Below, piece after piece: positions 50,034 to 61,587 of a stretch of DNA of 64,000 nucleotides. The position numbers and the translations under genes are program-made. Origin of the DNA: Phallusia mammillata (Eukaryota; Chordata; Ascidiacea; Phlebobranchia; Ascidiidae); NCBI GenBank assembly GCA_003260075.1, contig QLIY01000282.1, positions 30,046 to 94,045 on the forward strand, given 5' to 3'. The notes beneath the pieces were generated by a model. It was not told where the DNA came from. It saw nothing but the letters and a program-made list of their open reading frames with translations, and searched no databases. The stretch's first letter is position 1. Each line of letters starts with the position of its first letter.

Positions 50034-50849
50034 TTATTTTAAAAGTGTAGTAAAATGAAACAAAAATGTTATCACCACCAACACTGGTGATTTTCGGCTA
50101 TCAACAGCTAAACTTTTAGTGTTTTTTTCGCCTCCAATCGTCACAACCCCTGCTTTGCTTTTCGTGCAAAGCTTATTACTGCAGGTTGGAAATTCTTCGG
50201 GACAAGCAGAACATGTCCCACCTTCTTTGTACGGCTTTTCGTTATACGGTTGATTACCGCCCGGTCCGTAATCACAAACTGTAAGAACTGCTGATGGCCA
50301 GGTGACGGTCGTTGAGATTTTAAAGTTTCTGCAATGGCTTATACCACAACCCACAGCTTGTGATTTGGCCCAGACAATTTGCTTGTAGTCGCTGCATGAT
50401 TTAGATGTCGCACAAGAACTCGTTCGGTAGGTGTAATGGCTTTGCTGTGCGTTCCACTTCGTAAATGCTGTCGTAAAGACTACGTCGGCCGTCTGAGGGA
50501 CTGCTTGAAGATACAAGGATTCCCCTACCCTTGAAAAACTAGGCGTAGCTTTGGTTGGATTACGACCCCAAATGCATTTCTGAGTATGTTTTTCAGCAAG
50601 GAAGGCTAGTTCACTACTCCACACCATTTCAATCATATCACTGGCGCTTGGGCTAACTGCTCTTCTTGCCTCATTGTGTTTGTCCAATACTAGTTGTCTG
50701 TCCTTGGCAGTAAACTCATATGCCTTTGCCAAAACAACCCGTTTCTGCCTTGAAATCACTTGATCTTGCGTTTTAGTCTCGTATGTCACATAAGGTAGAA
50801 AGAATACCAACATCACGGCAATGGAATTAAAATCTGCAGTGCTAAACAT
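50034..50849 (-). CDS. CAP-domain secreted protein, CAP2, with His-to-Asp change
   Basis: This single-exon gene encodes 271 residues from the ATG at 50849. It has a signal peptide and RQKR at residues 34-37, as in CAP1 and CAP3. The CAP domain keeps His58 and Glu110 (VGESL), but the usual CGHYTQ motif is CSDYKQIVW at 142-150, so the family His is Asp144. The hinge (CSACPEEFPTCSNKLC) and C-terminal hydrophobic tail are kept. The conserved His/Glu pairs of CAP proteins line a metal- or ligand-contacting cavity, so this change probably alters that function; the effect is inference. An AATAAA (50038-50033) overlaps the stop codon and may be the poly(A) signal. Confidence 0.88.
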   Translation of the reverse strand: MFSTADFNSIAVMLVFFLPYVTYETKTQDQVISRQKRVVLAKAYEFTAKDRQLVLDKHNEARRAVSPSASDMIEMVWSSELAFLAEKHTQKCIWGRNPTKATPSFSRVGESLYLQAVPQTADVVFTTAFTKWNAQQSHYTYRTSSCATSKSCSDYKQIVWAKSQAVGCGISHCRNFKISTTVTWPSAVLTVCDYGPGGNQPYNEKPYKEGGTCSACPEEFPTCSNKLCTKSKAGVVTIGGEKNTKSLAVDSRKSPVLVVITFLFHFTTLLK

Positions 50850-51217
50850 TGTTGTGTACTGTAACTTCCTTTGCCAAAATTTGAAAGCAACACCTTTCTG
50901 CTTGAAAATGAACTGCCATGGTTACAATTAGCATTGTTACGTTTGTATATACCGCGTGACGTAACAGAGATTCAAGGGTCGTCTTGTAAAATGTGTGAAC
51001 AAACTATTTTAGCATCAAACGTTTATGAGCCAGTTGATTACACAGGGTTTTCCCGCACTGAATAATAATTGGCAATTTTAGTTGTTTTTATTGTGAAAAA
51101 ATATTACTTTCTGTGCATCAAATCTTAGCCTGAGTCGTGGAAGCAACAACCACATATCGCTAAGGTTTTGCCGCTAAACTTTGAAAATCTTTACTGTTGT
51201 ACGGTAGCAGGCAAGGT

Positions 51218-51219
<2 letters not shown>

Positions 51220-51280
<61 letters not shown>
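51220..51280. other. poly-C run of 61, probable sized gap
   Basis: This is an uninterrupted run of 61 C with no duplicated flank found. The left flank caggcaaggttgc resembles a hAT terminal repeat, so it may be another repeat with a gap. Confidence 0.55.
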
Positions 51281-51282
<2 letters not shown>

Positions 51283-51923
51283 AAAACGGCAGGTAGGACC
51301 TGGGATATGTCGGACAACATGCTGTCAAGCGCTTGGCCGTCTGGGTCGAGCTAAGGCGGTACCCGGTCCAGAGAAAAAATATTTTAATGATAAAAGTCTC
51401 TTTGCCGAACATAGGTGATGTTAGGTTCATGAAGGTGGTGTTAAGTTCACCATCAAAATTTCTTGATGTTCCGTACCGATGAGGATAAGTATAGTCGATA
51501 TCAGTAACGTTACTGTAATTTAAATAAATGAGTTACTAAAAAACACTTGTTAATTTGGTTAGTCTCGAATAAATTGCCCTCCTTGGTTTCTTAATTTATT
51601 TTCAACATTGCATGTGATCAACAGACAATGGAGCCGAATTGCAAGACACCCGGGTAGAGATTCAAGGGCCCTGTCCCGACAAGAGTTAGGGAGGTGTAGA
51701 GCGGTGCATGGTACCCGCTAAAATCGTAAGACATTATCTCGTTTAAACGCGCGCACTGCAAGCATAATGCTTTCGGATCACTATGTACGCAGATTTATCA
51801 TTGGAATTATCTTTCGAAAGTTTCTCGAAACTGAAAATAAATTGACAAAAGAGTTTCAATATTGGATATTCAACCATTGTCGTGGTGGTTTCTGTTTACT
51901 GCACAAAGTCTATTATCTAAAAA

Positions 51924-51933
51924 CCCCCCCCCC
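51924..51933. other. poly-C join 26 (10 C)
   Basis: Copies at about 51791-51923 and 51934-52064, over 95% identical by eye. Confidence 0.75.
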
Positions 51934-52668
51934 ATTTATCATTGGAATTACCTTTCGAAAGTTTCTCGAAACTGAAAATAAAATGACGAAAGAGTTTCAA
52001 TATTGGATATTCAACCATTGTCGTGGTAGTTTCTGTTTACTGCACAAAGTTTATTATCTAAAACGTTGGCCCGGAAATTGCTAGAAAACGACATAAAATC
52101 ATGACTGACTGAACTTTTCTGAGTAATGTTTATCTTACCTGCGGAACAAGGTTGTTTAATACACAAGGCTCTATAGGTTTCTATCATACATCGTTCTTTT
52201 GTTAGCAGCTCTACCTTTATAGTTAGGCGCTCTGATGTTTATAATCGTCCCCTGTACTAAGCCTTCCAAGTCGACAAATTCTAAAACTGCAAACTTTATT
52301 TATGATTTACGTGTCCTAATTTAATATAAGCACGAACTTTATCACATTGAAATAAGAATACAACAACTCTCGACTACTTAAAAAAAGTGCACTACAGTTG
52401 AAATAAAAACGCAAATAATAAGTAACAAATAGAAACCAATTTGACGGTCGAAAAGTAAACCGAAACTTCAGAGAAATGTTTTTGAAGAAAGGCACAAGAA
52501 ATAATGGACATGTTTGTACAGCGTTGTACTGATTGGTTGCGCTTAAAAGCATCGGTCCTGTTTAGTAAGTTAACGAATTTCCAAGCTTTAAGTTACAAAG
52601 ACCGTTTCAAAAATATAATAAATGGAAAATAATAATAGCGGTTAAAAGGTTTAGAAAATGTTGATATT

Positions 52669-52678
52669 CCCCCCCCCC
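52669..52678. other. poly-C join 27 (10 C)
   Basis: Copies at about 52467-52668 and 52679-52867, with several indels, just 3' of CAP3. Confidence 0.75.
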
Positions 52679-52967
52679 TTCAGAGAAATGTTTTTGAAGA
52701 AAGGCACAAGAAATAATGGACATGTTGGTACAGCGTTGTACTGATTGGTTGCTTAAAAGTATCGGTCCTGTTTAGTAAGTTAACGAAATTCCAAGCTACA
52801 AAGACCGTTTCAAAATATAATAAATAGAAAATAATAATAGCGGTTAAAAGGTTTAAAAAATGTTGATGTCAGAATTGATTTAGTGTATAATTTTCCCGCA
52901 ATATTTTCTACGTTTTTTACTTGATGTGGCAAACCAAACAAATTTTCATTCGATAAGTGGTATTTGT

Positions 52968-53711
52968 CTAATTTACGTTTTGCACACAGGCGAAGTAAGC
53001 TGCTAATATAAGTACTAGCGGTGAAAATGCTGACATGCTGGCCGCCCCTGTCTTCGAGCAAAGGTTGTTGTCGCATTTAGGAAAAGCCGCGGGGCAGGCA
53101 GTACACCAAGCCCCTTCTTTGTACGGTTTAGTCGGGTAGTTTCCGGCCGGAGCATAGTTGCAAACTACGATTTGTGCTGTTGCCCAAACCTTGGTGTCGA
53201 CCTGAACATTGGCACAGGTACTTACACCGCAACCAACAGCGTACGATGAAGCCCAGGCAACTTGTGTGTAATGTCCACACACTTTGGAGCATGCACGTGT
53301 AGAATACGTATAATCATTCCGTTCTTTATCCCAGGATACCACAGCACCCTCCAACACTGTGCTAGCCAGCTGCTCATTCGACCTAATGTACAGGTTTTCT
53401 CCGATCGATGAATAGTTGGCGGTTTTTCGGGTTGGATTATGTCCCCATACACATTTTGTGGAGTAACTCTGGGCCAGAACCCCGAGCTCTTCACTCCATT
53501 GCATCTTGATCATATCACTGGCCGAAGGCGAAACAGACCTTCTTGCATCGTTGTGTTTGTCAACTGCTACTTGCTTATCCGCAGTATTGAGCACCATTGC
53601 TGTGGTCAGGGTTCCCCTTTTCTGCCTTGATAGTATTCCATCTGCCAACAGATTTTCTTCCTTGTGTGCAAAAGCCAGGCAGAAAAACATCATTAACGCG
53701 TACCTAAACAT
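52968..53711 (-). CDS. CAP-domain secreted protein, CAP3
   Basis: This single-exon minus-strand gene encodes 247 residues from the ATG at 53711. It has a signal peptide (MFRYALMMFFCLAFA), RQKR at residues 29-32, and a CAP domain with His53, Glu105 (IGENLYI) and His137 in CGHYTQVAW. The hinge (CTACPAAFPKCDNNLC) is followed by a hydrophobic C-terminus (FSPLVLILAAYFACV) that suggests a GPI anchor. It is the closest of the cluster to CAP2 in sequence but keeps the family His that CAP2 lost. Confidence 0.9.
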   Translation of the reverse strand: MFRYALMMFFCLAFAHKEENLLADGILSRQKRGTLTTAMVLNTADKQVAVDKHNDARRSVSPSASDMIKMQWSEELGVLAQSYSTKCVWGHNPTRKTANYSSIGENLYIRSNEQLASTVLEGAVVSWDKERNDYTYSTRACSKVCGHYTQVAWASSYAVGCGVSTCANVQVDTKVWATAQIVVCNYAPAGNYPTKPYKEGAWCTACPAAFPKCDNNLCSKTGAASMSAFSPLVLILAAYFACVQNVN

Positions 53712-56600
53712 GTTTTTACAGGTTGCAGAACAGCTCTAAGCACCTAAAGATGTTATTGCTTCCTAACATGAAAACATATCGTGAGCACGTCAAACAGGCT
53801 TTGACCTCATTGCACGCCAAACAGGCTTTGACACTAGCAAACACACGCACAGCGTGGATGTACCGTCAAAAACTGTGACACCATAAATAATTTAACGTTA
53901 AATTGAATAGCTTTTTTACGCAACGCCGCACCTGTACCGCAGAATACAAAAAACGTCTGATTTTAGCCGTGTGGACAAGCTACTACTCTATTGCTTCGAA
54001 CGTTTTGCGTTAAAATAAAAATAGGATCCTGCGGCGGCCTTTAATGCAGTTAAACGTTAGTCTGTTTCAATGCCTCAAGAATCAAGCTCAAAAAATATGT
54101 TTCCTACCTCTGCTTTACTATTGCATAAACACACCTTTTTGTAAGAGTAACTATTTCGACAGCTCGAAAATGGCGCAGGCTACACGACATTTTTATGTAC
54201 TTGCCACAGTGACAATAATTCAGTTAACTTTTTGTATGGCGTGTAGTTACTTTCGACCCAATCGATGCATTACATGCAACGAAGTAATATGACCGATATG
54301 GGTTCAACCAAAAGAAGTTTTTTTGTAATGCTGTTAACTCGCCGACAAATGCATCACATCGCCCACTAAACAAACGACCAGCCTCGTTGTAGGCGCATGT
54401 TCATCTGTTGTTCTATGTAAACGGAAGTTGATTTGTTAGGTTGCATAAACTGACTGTTGCTGACCTCGCTGTCACACATTGAAAAAGCATGTTTTGTCGT
54501 ACGTACATTAATAAAAAACATGTGCACTGTACATGGAATGCGTGTTTTCTCATTTCGTTTAGCCTGAATATTCCAGAAACAAATATATATATTGTTGTAG
54601 TTTGATGAATAAAATATTATTGATTATTTTACCTGTGTGACATCTTTCTTTGTGGATTTTCTACGAAATCAGGCCAATAACTATTTAAAGATAGTGCTTT
54701 CGGACTTTTTGTCAATCAACTTATAATACAACGGTACAGCATCAAATCAAATAACGCCTAATTGTCCTTCCTTTGCACCGATCGACCTTTTTATTCTGAC
54801 ACTATCCAAAGTTCGATGCGTTGGATTACTTCTTGTTGTAAATCTAGCATTACTTCCCATTGTATTTTAACCTCCCATCTGCTTCTTCTACACTTCCCTT
54901 TGCTATGACTCATACGTTTACCGCAGTCGGACGAAATTAAGGATAAAATTAGAGTGTCACTTGCCATGTCAAATCCTAATAAGGGCCAATTAAGTGATTA
55001 CCACAGCACGTTTGTAACAACTGTTTAAGCTGCTTTTCTATTTTTATGTATTTGATCCTTTTACTCACACAAAACTTCAGCGCAAAACACAGAAATATGC
55101 ACAAAATCAGTCGGATGCGCTTTCAACACGTCTTTTGCATCTCTTGTGACATTTTTTCTATCCACAGGCAATTCATCAAAACCACAAAAGGCATCTTTTA
55201 ATCATTAATGCACATATAACTATTATGCCTGCTGAAAAATAGCATCTGCGCTCTTTTAGTGCACAATTACGCCTTGTCTGCCATGAGGTCTGAATTTTAA
55301 ACACTATACGGTTTCGCAAATCCTCATTTTATTAATGTTTATACTTCAGAGTTGCTTTTTTTACAACTATTAACTTACTATATTGTCTATTACAGGAAAG
55401 ACTTTAAACTAGATGTTGACAGTTTGAGTTTAATGTGTTTATCAATCCTTGTCTGTATGACGTAATACATGACCCATTGTACGTAACAACAACAAACGCA
55501 GTGCTGGGCGATTTTTACCCAACACATATACAAGTTTTAAAATATAAGTAAGCGTACATACAATAACCTGGGACTTTGTATAGCAGAGGTGCACCTGCAG
55601 CCATAAACCTGTTCTAAAGTATGCATAGTGTCTACTGTGCATGGATTCAAACCAACTATTCAATAGTCAAATTAGTTATTTGGCTTCTAAGACTAGTCTG
55701 AAATGGTTTTCTGGGAAACATTAGACTTTTTGTTAGCTTATTTTGTGCAAACACTCCAATACATGCAACGCAAAAGACAATATACATGGTGACGTCATAA
55801 ATACTTAGAAGCGTTCTACTAAACGTAGAGCTAGATATCATTTTAAGCACGTCTTTTAAACACCATCATTAATTCTGTCAATATTAAACAACAACTGCTT
55901 TCGAACAAAATGATTGTCTTTAGTCTTTAGTTTTCTTTGTTGTGTCTGCAAGCATATATCACATTCACAACAAGACGATATGTTTGAACCGTCATATCTG
56001 TATTGTAAACAAACGCACGCGATTATGCATTTAACAGCAACAAAAATCCACACTTAATTGCCTATGATACCTTGTACTGTAGTATAATGCAAAACATGCA
56101 AGCGTTAGCCATTGCAGTTAATATTTCCGCAAAAACCTGTCTATACTTTTATTGCGTTGAATCAGTACGGAAACGATTACCTGCAATACAGGTGTGTGAT
56201 TTATCACATACGTCGTGCACTGCGTTAGTTTATGTGCGTTTACCAACTTCCGCACATTAGGCCAATGAAGTACGTGCTGCTAATCTTGTATTGTTAGCTA
56301 CACAGAATCCTTTAGAAAATTACAGTCTCCTATTAACAATAGCTGGTCTCAATTGTTCGCACAAATCGCGCGTTCTATAAATGCTTCGCAACAACCTTTA
56401 TAAAGAACCGACTCAACCCGCAAATTTCGCTGTAAGCTAAATATAGATGCTCAAAATTCGTACACAAAGAACGGTAATAGTGGCTGAAATTCCTAAGTGC
56501 CAATTTGCCTCTTTTTAGCTCGCCTGACACAAAACACTTTCTAAGTGTAGCATACTCATGTAGGTTCAGAAAATAGTTGTTCAAATAATTTTTTAAGCAA
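53712..56600. other. non-coding stretch 5' of CAP3
   Basis: No clear gene was seen. A short plus-strand frame at 54170-54292 is listed separately. Confidence 0.5.
54170..54292 (+). CDS. possible short secreted peptide ORF
   Basis: A 40-codon frame from ATG (MAQATRHFYVLATVTIIQLT) has a hydrophobic, signal-like start and then a Cys-rich tail (CSYFRPNRCITCNEVI). No family is recognised and no homology can be tested here. It may be a first exon or chance. Confidence 0.2.
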   Translation: MAQATRHFYVLATVTIIQLTFCMACSYFRPNRCITCNEVI

Positions 56601-58309
56601 CGAAATTCTCGCTATTTTTCATGTTCCAGTGCGAATGGACATTGCCAGCTATTTCGAGACTTTGGGCGTGACTTTGTAACAAACAGTTCTTCAATTTACA
56701 TTCCAAAAGAAACACATTCACTTGGGAACACTGTGTTTGAACTTTTCTCTTCGTTACCTCATGCCATGACGTAACTGCAATCTGATGTACCAAAAGTTGG
56801 GTGAGTTCTATTACCTCCGGTTTCCTACTTCTGAATTGTGTTTTGGCCGGTCACCTATGTAAACTTTCCGGTCCTAAGGCTGCGCGTCACTGTGCGCTGT
56901 CGTCATAATGTACACGCCTTTTTTGGTATTTGTCAGCGCTCTTTAACTGGGGTCCTGTGCAACACCCATGGGGGTTCCGTGAACTTTAAGGGTTGCGCAG
57001 GGGTTCCGCTAGGTTTGTGTAACAATTTAAACAGGAAGAACACGCTTGCCAGACAGCCTGTTAAACTTCTCTAACACTGCTGGGTTATAGTTACAGCAGT
57101 GACCAATTGTCTCGTAAATTTTCGCTACACTCTGCCCAAATTGCGAAATAAGAGTATAAAACAACTAATCCATACAACGTGGCAATCCAGTAAATCGTTT
57201 TTTAAAAGTCAACTATACTTATGTGCTGAGGTGGCGTTGTAAAACACTGCATGTTTTTTTTATGTAGCCTTCCTGTAATATGTATAACTTACATATACTT
57301 GTCTCTGTACATATATTGCGGTGGTGGGGGAGGAACTTTCAAAATTCAAGAAATAATATAAGCGTCACTAAAGCGGTTGAAGAGAACTGGTTTATGTTCA
57401 ACGTTTTCTGTTACTACGTGTGGAATATTGGTCAACGTAAAGCAAAAACTTATGTATTGAAAAATCGATAGCATACCTTGTCCACCTAAGCACTATAGCC
57501 ATAATTGACCGCAGCTTTCGCATTAGACTATCATGCCTTGCGAAATATTTATTATTAAATCACTCGGGTTATACTACTCGTAAAAATGATTTGGTTTAAA
57601 CATTCCAAATTCTTCTGTTTGGCGCATTCATAAGGAGTGGAAAAATACTAGACAGCGGTAGGATTTTAACCAACAACCGAGAATCTTAACGGGCCTGTGT
57701 TGAATTCTATATCACGGCTTAATTTTTGTCTGATTGTATCAACTACCTGAAACACGTTTTCTGAACAGGTTTATTTTCCACTTCAAATAGTTGAAAACGT
57801 CATTTTGCATTCTTTAAATTGTCTCAAATATCATTGTTTTTTTTTATGTAGGCTGTTACATATATTTGTAATCAAACAGTTGAACAATATTGTGAACCAA
57901 ACACTGAAAAACTTAAACTGCTGTCGAGTTTTAACCCGCAAGCGACAAAATGTTGCCAAATCAGGATGTTGTTTATTGTAGATACGTTGCCCTACTTTCT
58001 ATCTACCAGCTGTTTCCTGTTTACAGTCTATTTATAGGAAGTTGTGATTTATCTATCAAAGTCGGATCTATACGTTGTTATAAATGCAATATGACAAACG
58101 CCATAATATTTAATTTTCTCCCGTAAAAAGTTGCAGTGGTTGGGTTTGATAAATTTATTACGGATTCATATTTTCCTTAGGTTTGAAGAAATTTTAATTG
58201 TCTGAACCCAATGTTTAGATATTAACTGCAACTCGAAGTGAACATTGGGGCCTATACGAGCATAATAAAAAAGTCGGTTCAGTTCAAAAGCAACAGGCGT
58301 AAAACAAGG

Positions 58310-59245
58310 TATTGAACGTTTAAAACTGAGTTGTGCAAACCATCAGCAAACGTAGATGACTGGAGCGGGGTTGGGTAACAAGTCCTTTTTGTGGAGTCTC
58401 AAGTCAAGTCAAGTCAGTACGGGTTCGAGTCCCAAGTCAAGTCAAGTCAGAACGGGTTCGAGTCTCAAGTCGAGTCAAGTTATTAGCGGTTCGAGTCAAG
58501 GCGAGTCCCAAAAAGTTTTTGCAGGGAAAAGTTAAAGGTTTGGATAGTTATTCTATTTGAATGGTTCATCGCAACTTTTTTACGGACCCCGCTTAATTAC
58601 AGTGAACCAATCCCATCAACGCCCCTTTCTTAGAGCCTCAACTTTAATGAAACACGTTACTTGACACTCATTAAACAGCGTGGAGAAGAACGTCAATCTG
58701 TTCAAAGGAGTTTTTGAAAACCCAAAATATGTTTACTGCATGCGCTAAAGCGTTTGTACATCAATATAAGCGCTTAAAAGCGTATACTTGACCTTATCAA
58801 GCAAAAAGTACAATACTTAATGCCAGCGTAAGAAAGTTTGTGCATGTAGCACCGAAACAACTTCGCATCCCACAGTAAATTGCTGCTGTTGTTTGGTTGA
58901 AGCCAAAATGACCAGGTAATCCATTATGAGAAATTTGCGGTTTGTTGGTGAAATAACGAGTCCAAGTCAAGTCTTTGAAAAAGGTGACTCGAGTCTCCCC
59001 ATTACTGGACTGGAGCATAAAATAACCGTGGATATCCTAAAACCCGCCGCGGATATCGTAAAATCTTCTTGGCATTGCCGGTCGAAACATTTGTTCTGAA
59101 CAAGTTGTGCTAACTTAGCACTGACTGCTTGTCAGCTGAGGTCAGTGTCAAACTTCCAATAACCATTAGTTTGTTTCTGTGCATGATCTTTACCTTACTT
59201 GCCTGGTTTGCTACAATGGCTTTCTATTTCCAATAATATATTAGC
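58310..59245 (-). pseudogene. CAP gene relic split by a MITE
   Basis: On the minus strand, 58310-58357 with 59016-59083 matches the 3' end of CAP4 (61568-61680). The part at about 59083-59240 matches CAP4's 5' end (62320-62460), including the codons around the RNKR site region. The CAP core between them is missing, and a 642-bp MITE lies inside the 3' part. The open frame is destroyed, so it is a relic of a fifth CAP gene in duplicated unit A. Confidence 0.7.
58366..59007. mobile_element. hAT-type MITE inserted in the CAP relic
   Basis: The perfect 8-bp target duplication GACTGGAG lies at 58358-58365 and 59008-59015. The left end cggggttgggtaacaagtcc and right end gactcgagtctccccattactg are imperfect inverted repeats. 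The inner left part is rich in caagtc/cgagtc tandem motifs. No coding capacity was seen. Confidence 0.8.
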
Positions 59246-59879
59246 GTGCCTTCCGCTTAGCGGTTAGACGTTTTCATATGTTTCTTTCCAGCTCTGTCGC
59301 TGCGAGCAGCATCGAATTAGCTCTACAAGTAATGTGGTATTCACTGCACGTTTAATTCGCTCTATATATTACCGAGTGTTCATTTATACGTCTATGATAT
59401 TTTAGACATTGTTATTGTACAAATCTAATGAACTGATGTTGTACTTTCAGTTGTTTTAATATTGAACTTTGGTCCTATGTTCTTTCCGTGAAATTCTTAG
59501 CAAGCGACGATACCGGTACGTATGTAAATTTCAAAACATTCAAGCTTAGAGCGATCGTTTGCAGTAAAGGTAGTAAAAAAAGCCAATACAAAGATTTAAT
59601 TAGATAAACCTTTAGGCTGTTGCTAATGGTCGCATCTTTCCAAATAGAGTAAAGATTTTATGTGACTGCTCTCGCCATTGCCAGCCTCCGACTGATTTCT
59701 ACGAAGTCACTTCCAGAATCAATTATGCTAAAGCTACCAAGTAGACTTGTTCTAAAATGCTTTCAGAGGATGTTACAAAAGTACTTGTTATGGGATGTTT
59801 TGCTACCACCATAACTTTCGTTTTCCTTATGTTTATAAGCAGACCCATTTTTCACTTTGTATTTCCAACAGCTTGAAAG

Positions 59880-60240
59880 ATCGCTAAAGCGATTGCTTTA
59901 ATCCAACAAAAAGGACTGCATCGTTTGCATATCGTAGATTGTGCAGCTTGTCTCCAAGGTAGTCAATGCCACCATACCCACCCTTGGACTGACATAGGCC
60001 CATGACTTTTTCGCTGTACAAACTGAAAAACGTGGGGAAAGCACACAGCCCTGTCGTGCACCTTTTTGTATGAGAAAGTCACGGGAAAGTCCTGCTGCGG
60101 TTTGAACTGTCGCTGTTTGATGCAGGGATTATATTAGCCAAATGAAGTGATGTGGGAAGCCCTATTAAAACTTTTCACAATCGATGGTGGTTAAGACACT
60201 CCAAGGCCTTTAAGTAACCAACAAAGCAAAGATGTTTTTC
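59880..60240 (-). mobile_element. decayed non-LTR (LINE) reverse-transcriptase fragment
   Basis: Minus-strand translation over two frames gives KGARQGCVLSPRFF and then LHNLRYANDAVLFV. These match the RT motifs RQGCxLSP and YADD-VL, with Asp replaced by Asn. The upstream part (LNHH-like, near 60190) recalls KAFDxVNH. A frameshift near 60030 and stops show that it is dead. It sits between duplicated units A and B. Confidence 0.7.
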
Positions 60241-60795
60241 AGATAAGGCACATATAAACCACCACCTGTTGCCGCGAGTTTGCAAGTGTGAGATGCATGA
60301 TTATTTTACAGTTAATTGCAGTCATTTTAGCAGCAATATCAATATGTGTACCAACCGAGATAACAAACCGTTAAACGCCTACATTTGTTGTTTGTTGTGC
60401 ATCATTGACACCTCCATATGAAGTTCCGGTATTGCTAGTTGTTTTGACAATCTATCATATGCTAACAACCATTTCTCTTGATTACCTTATGGGATGACGT
60501 TTATCTAAAAAGATTTTATCTAAAGTTCAATTAGTTCTATTACTTCCGGTTTTCTACGTTGCAATTCGTTGTTGACCGGTGACCAATGCATTTTTTCCGG
60601 TCAAAGAGTGCTTCACTGTGCGAAGTCGTCATAATATGCATTCCCTTTGTAACTTATGTGCAGCGTTTTCTGTTACTAGACTTATTGCACAAAAAACGTG
60701 TGGAATATTAGTCAATGCAACAACAAAAACTTAGAAATTGAGTGTCCACCATAGAAAATGTAAAATTTCAGCACACCTCTGCGCTACAACTACAA

Positions 60796-60805
60796 CCCCC
60801 CCCCC
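60796..60805. other. poly-C join 28 (10 C), no duplicate found
   Basis: Ten C follow ctacaactacaa. I found no direct copy across it, so it may be a gap without overlap. Confidence 0.6.
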
Positions 60806-61587
60806 TTCGTTGATATCTCAAGCATGACAAGGGGATAATTTTCCACCTGGGAACTGACTGTTGCACCTTTCGTACTTGATCATCATGTGAAAAATATTAT
60901 TTTATATTCACTTTATGTCTTACAAAAGGCAATCGTTTCGAACCAAAGGCATTTCAAGCTCTCCCGTGTGACAGATAAATGTCTACTGAAATGGCATGCG
61001 GTGGGGTTTAAACCAACAACTAAAAAACAAAACGGACCTGTCTTATTTTCTTTAACACGCCTTTCTAAAATTGTATTTGTTCCACTTTCTACGAATTGTC
61101 ACAAACATTACTGTTTATAATGTGTATATTTGTAACCAAACGGTTAAACAATATTGTGAAACTAACACTGGAAAACGTGTTTAAACTTTATTAAACTGTT
61201 GTTTATAGAAGAACCGAGTTCAAAGCCAGGTTACAAGCAAGCGACATTATGTTGCAACGTCTATCAGGATGTTGTATAATTGTGAATACATTGGCCTACT
61301 TTATATCTAGCACCTGTTTCTAGTTCACATTGGTAATAAGTTTTGATTTATTAACTAAAGTTGCATCAATACGTTTCTGTAATAAGTGTTGTGTGAAAAC
61401 GTTATAATATTTTCCAAAATATCATGACAGTTTTTGTGTGTGTTTAAAAAAATCAGACTGCCATTAACCATATCGGTTAGATAAGAAATAAATACAATAA
61501 AAAAACGATTCATTATTATTAATATGTACAAAATATTTTCTCGCCCTCAGTTCATAACCAGCAGGCGTGAAACAAACTGTTTGACAT

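Larger units (their letters stand above)
50850..52967. other. non-coding stretch between CAP2 and CAP3
   Basis: No exon was recognised. It contains the 61-C run and two poly-C joins with duplicated flanks. Confidence 0.55.
56600..59260. repeat. segmental duplication unit A (with CAP relic)
   Basis: Blocks here match 60.4-62.47 kb and 62.7-63.85 kb in the same order. Examples are ggtttcctac and ccggtcacc near 56.8 kb versus 60.55 and 63.7 kb, cgttttctgttact near 57.4 versus 60.66 kb, and caatattgtgaa near 57.88 versus 61.15 kb. Similarity is patchy, so the duplication is old. Confidence 0.6.

Noticed and set aside
51191-51430. Open frames with poly-Gly or poly-Pro across the C runs (also 18523-18780)
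   Set aside because: They exist only because the run is a homopolymer. The flanking frames have no coding character.
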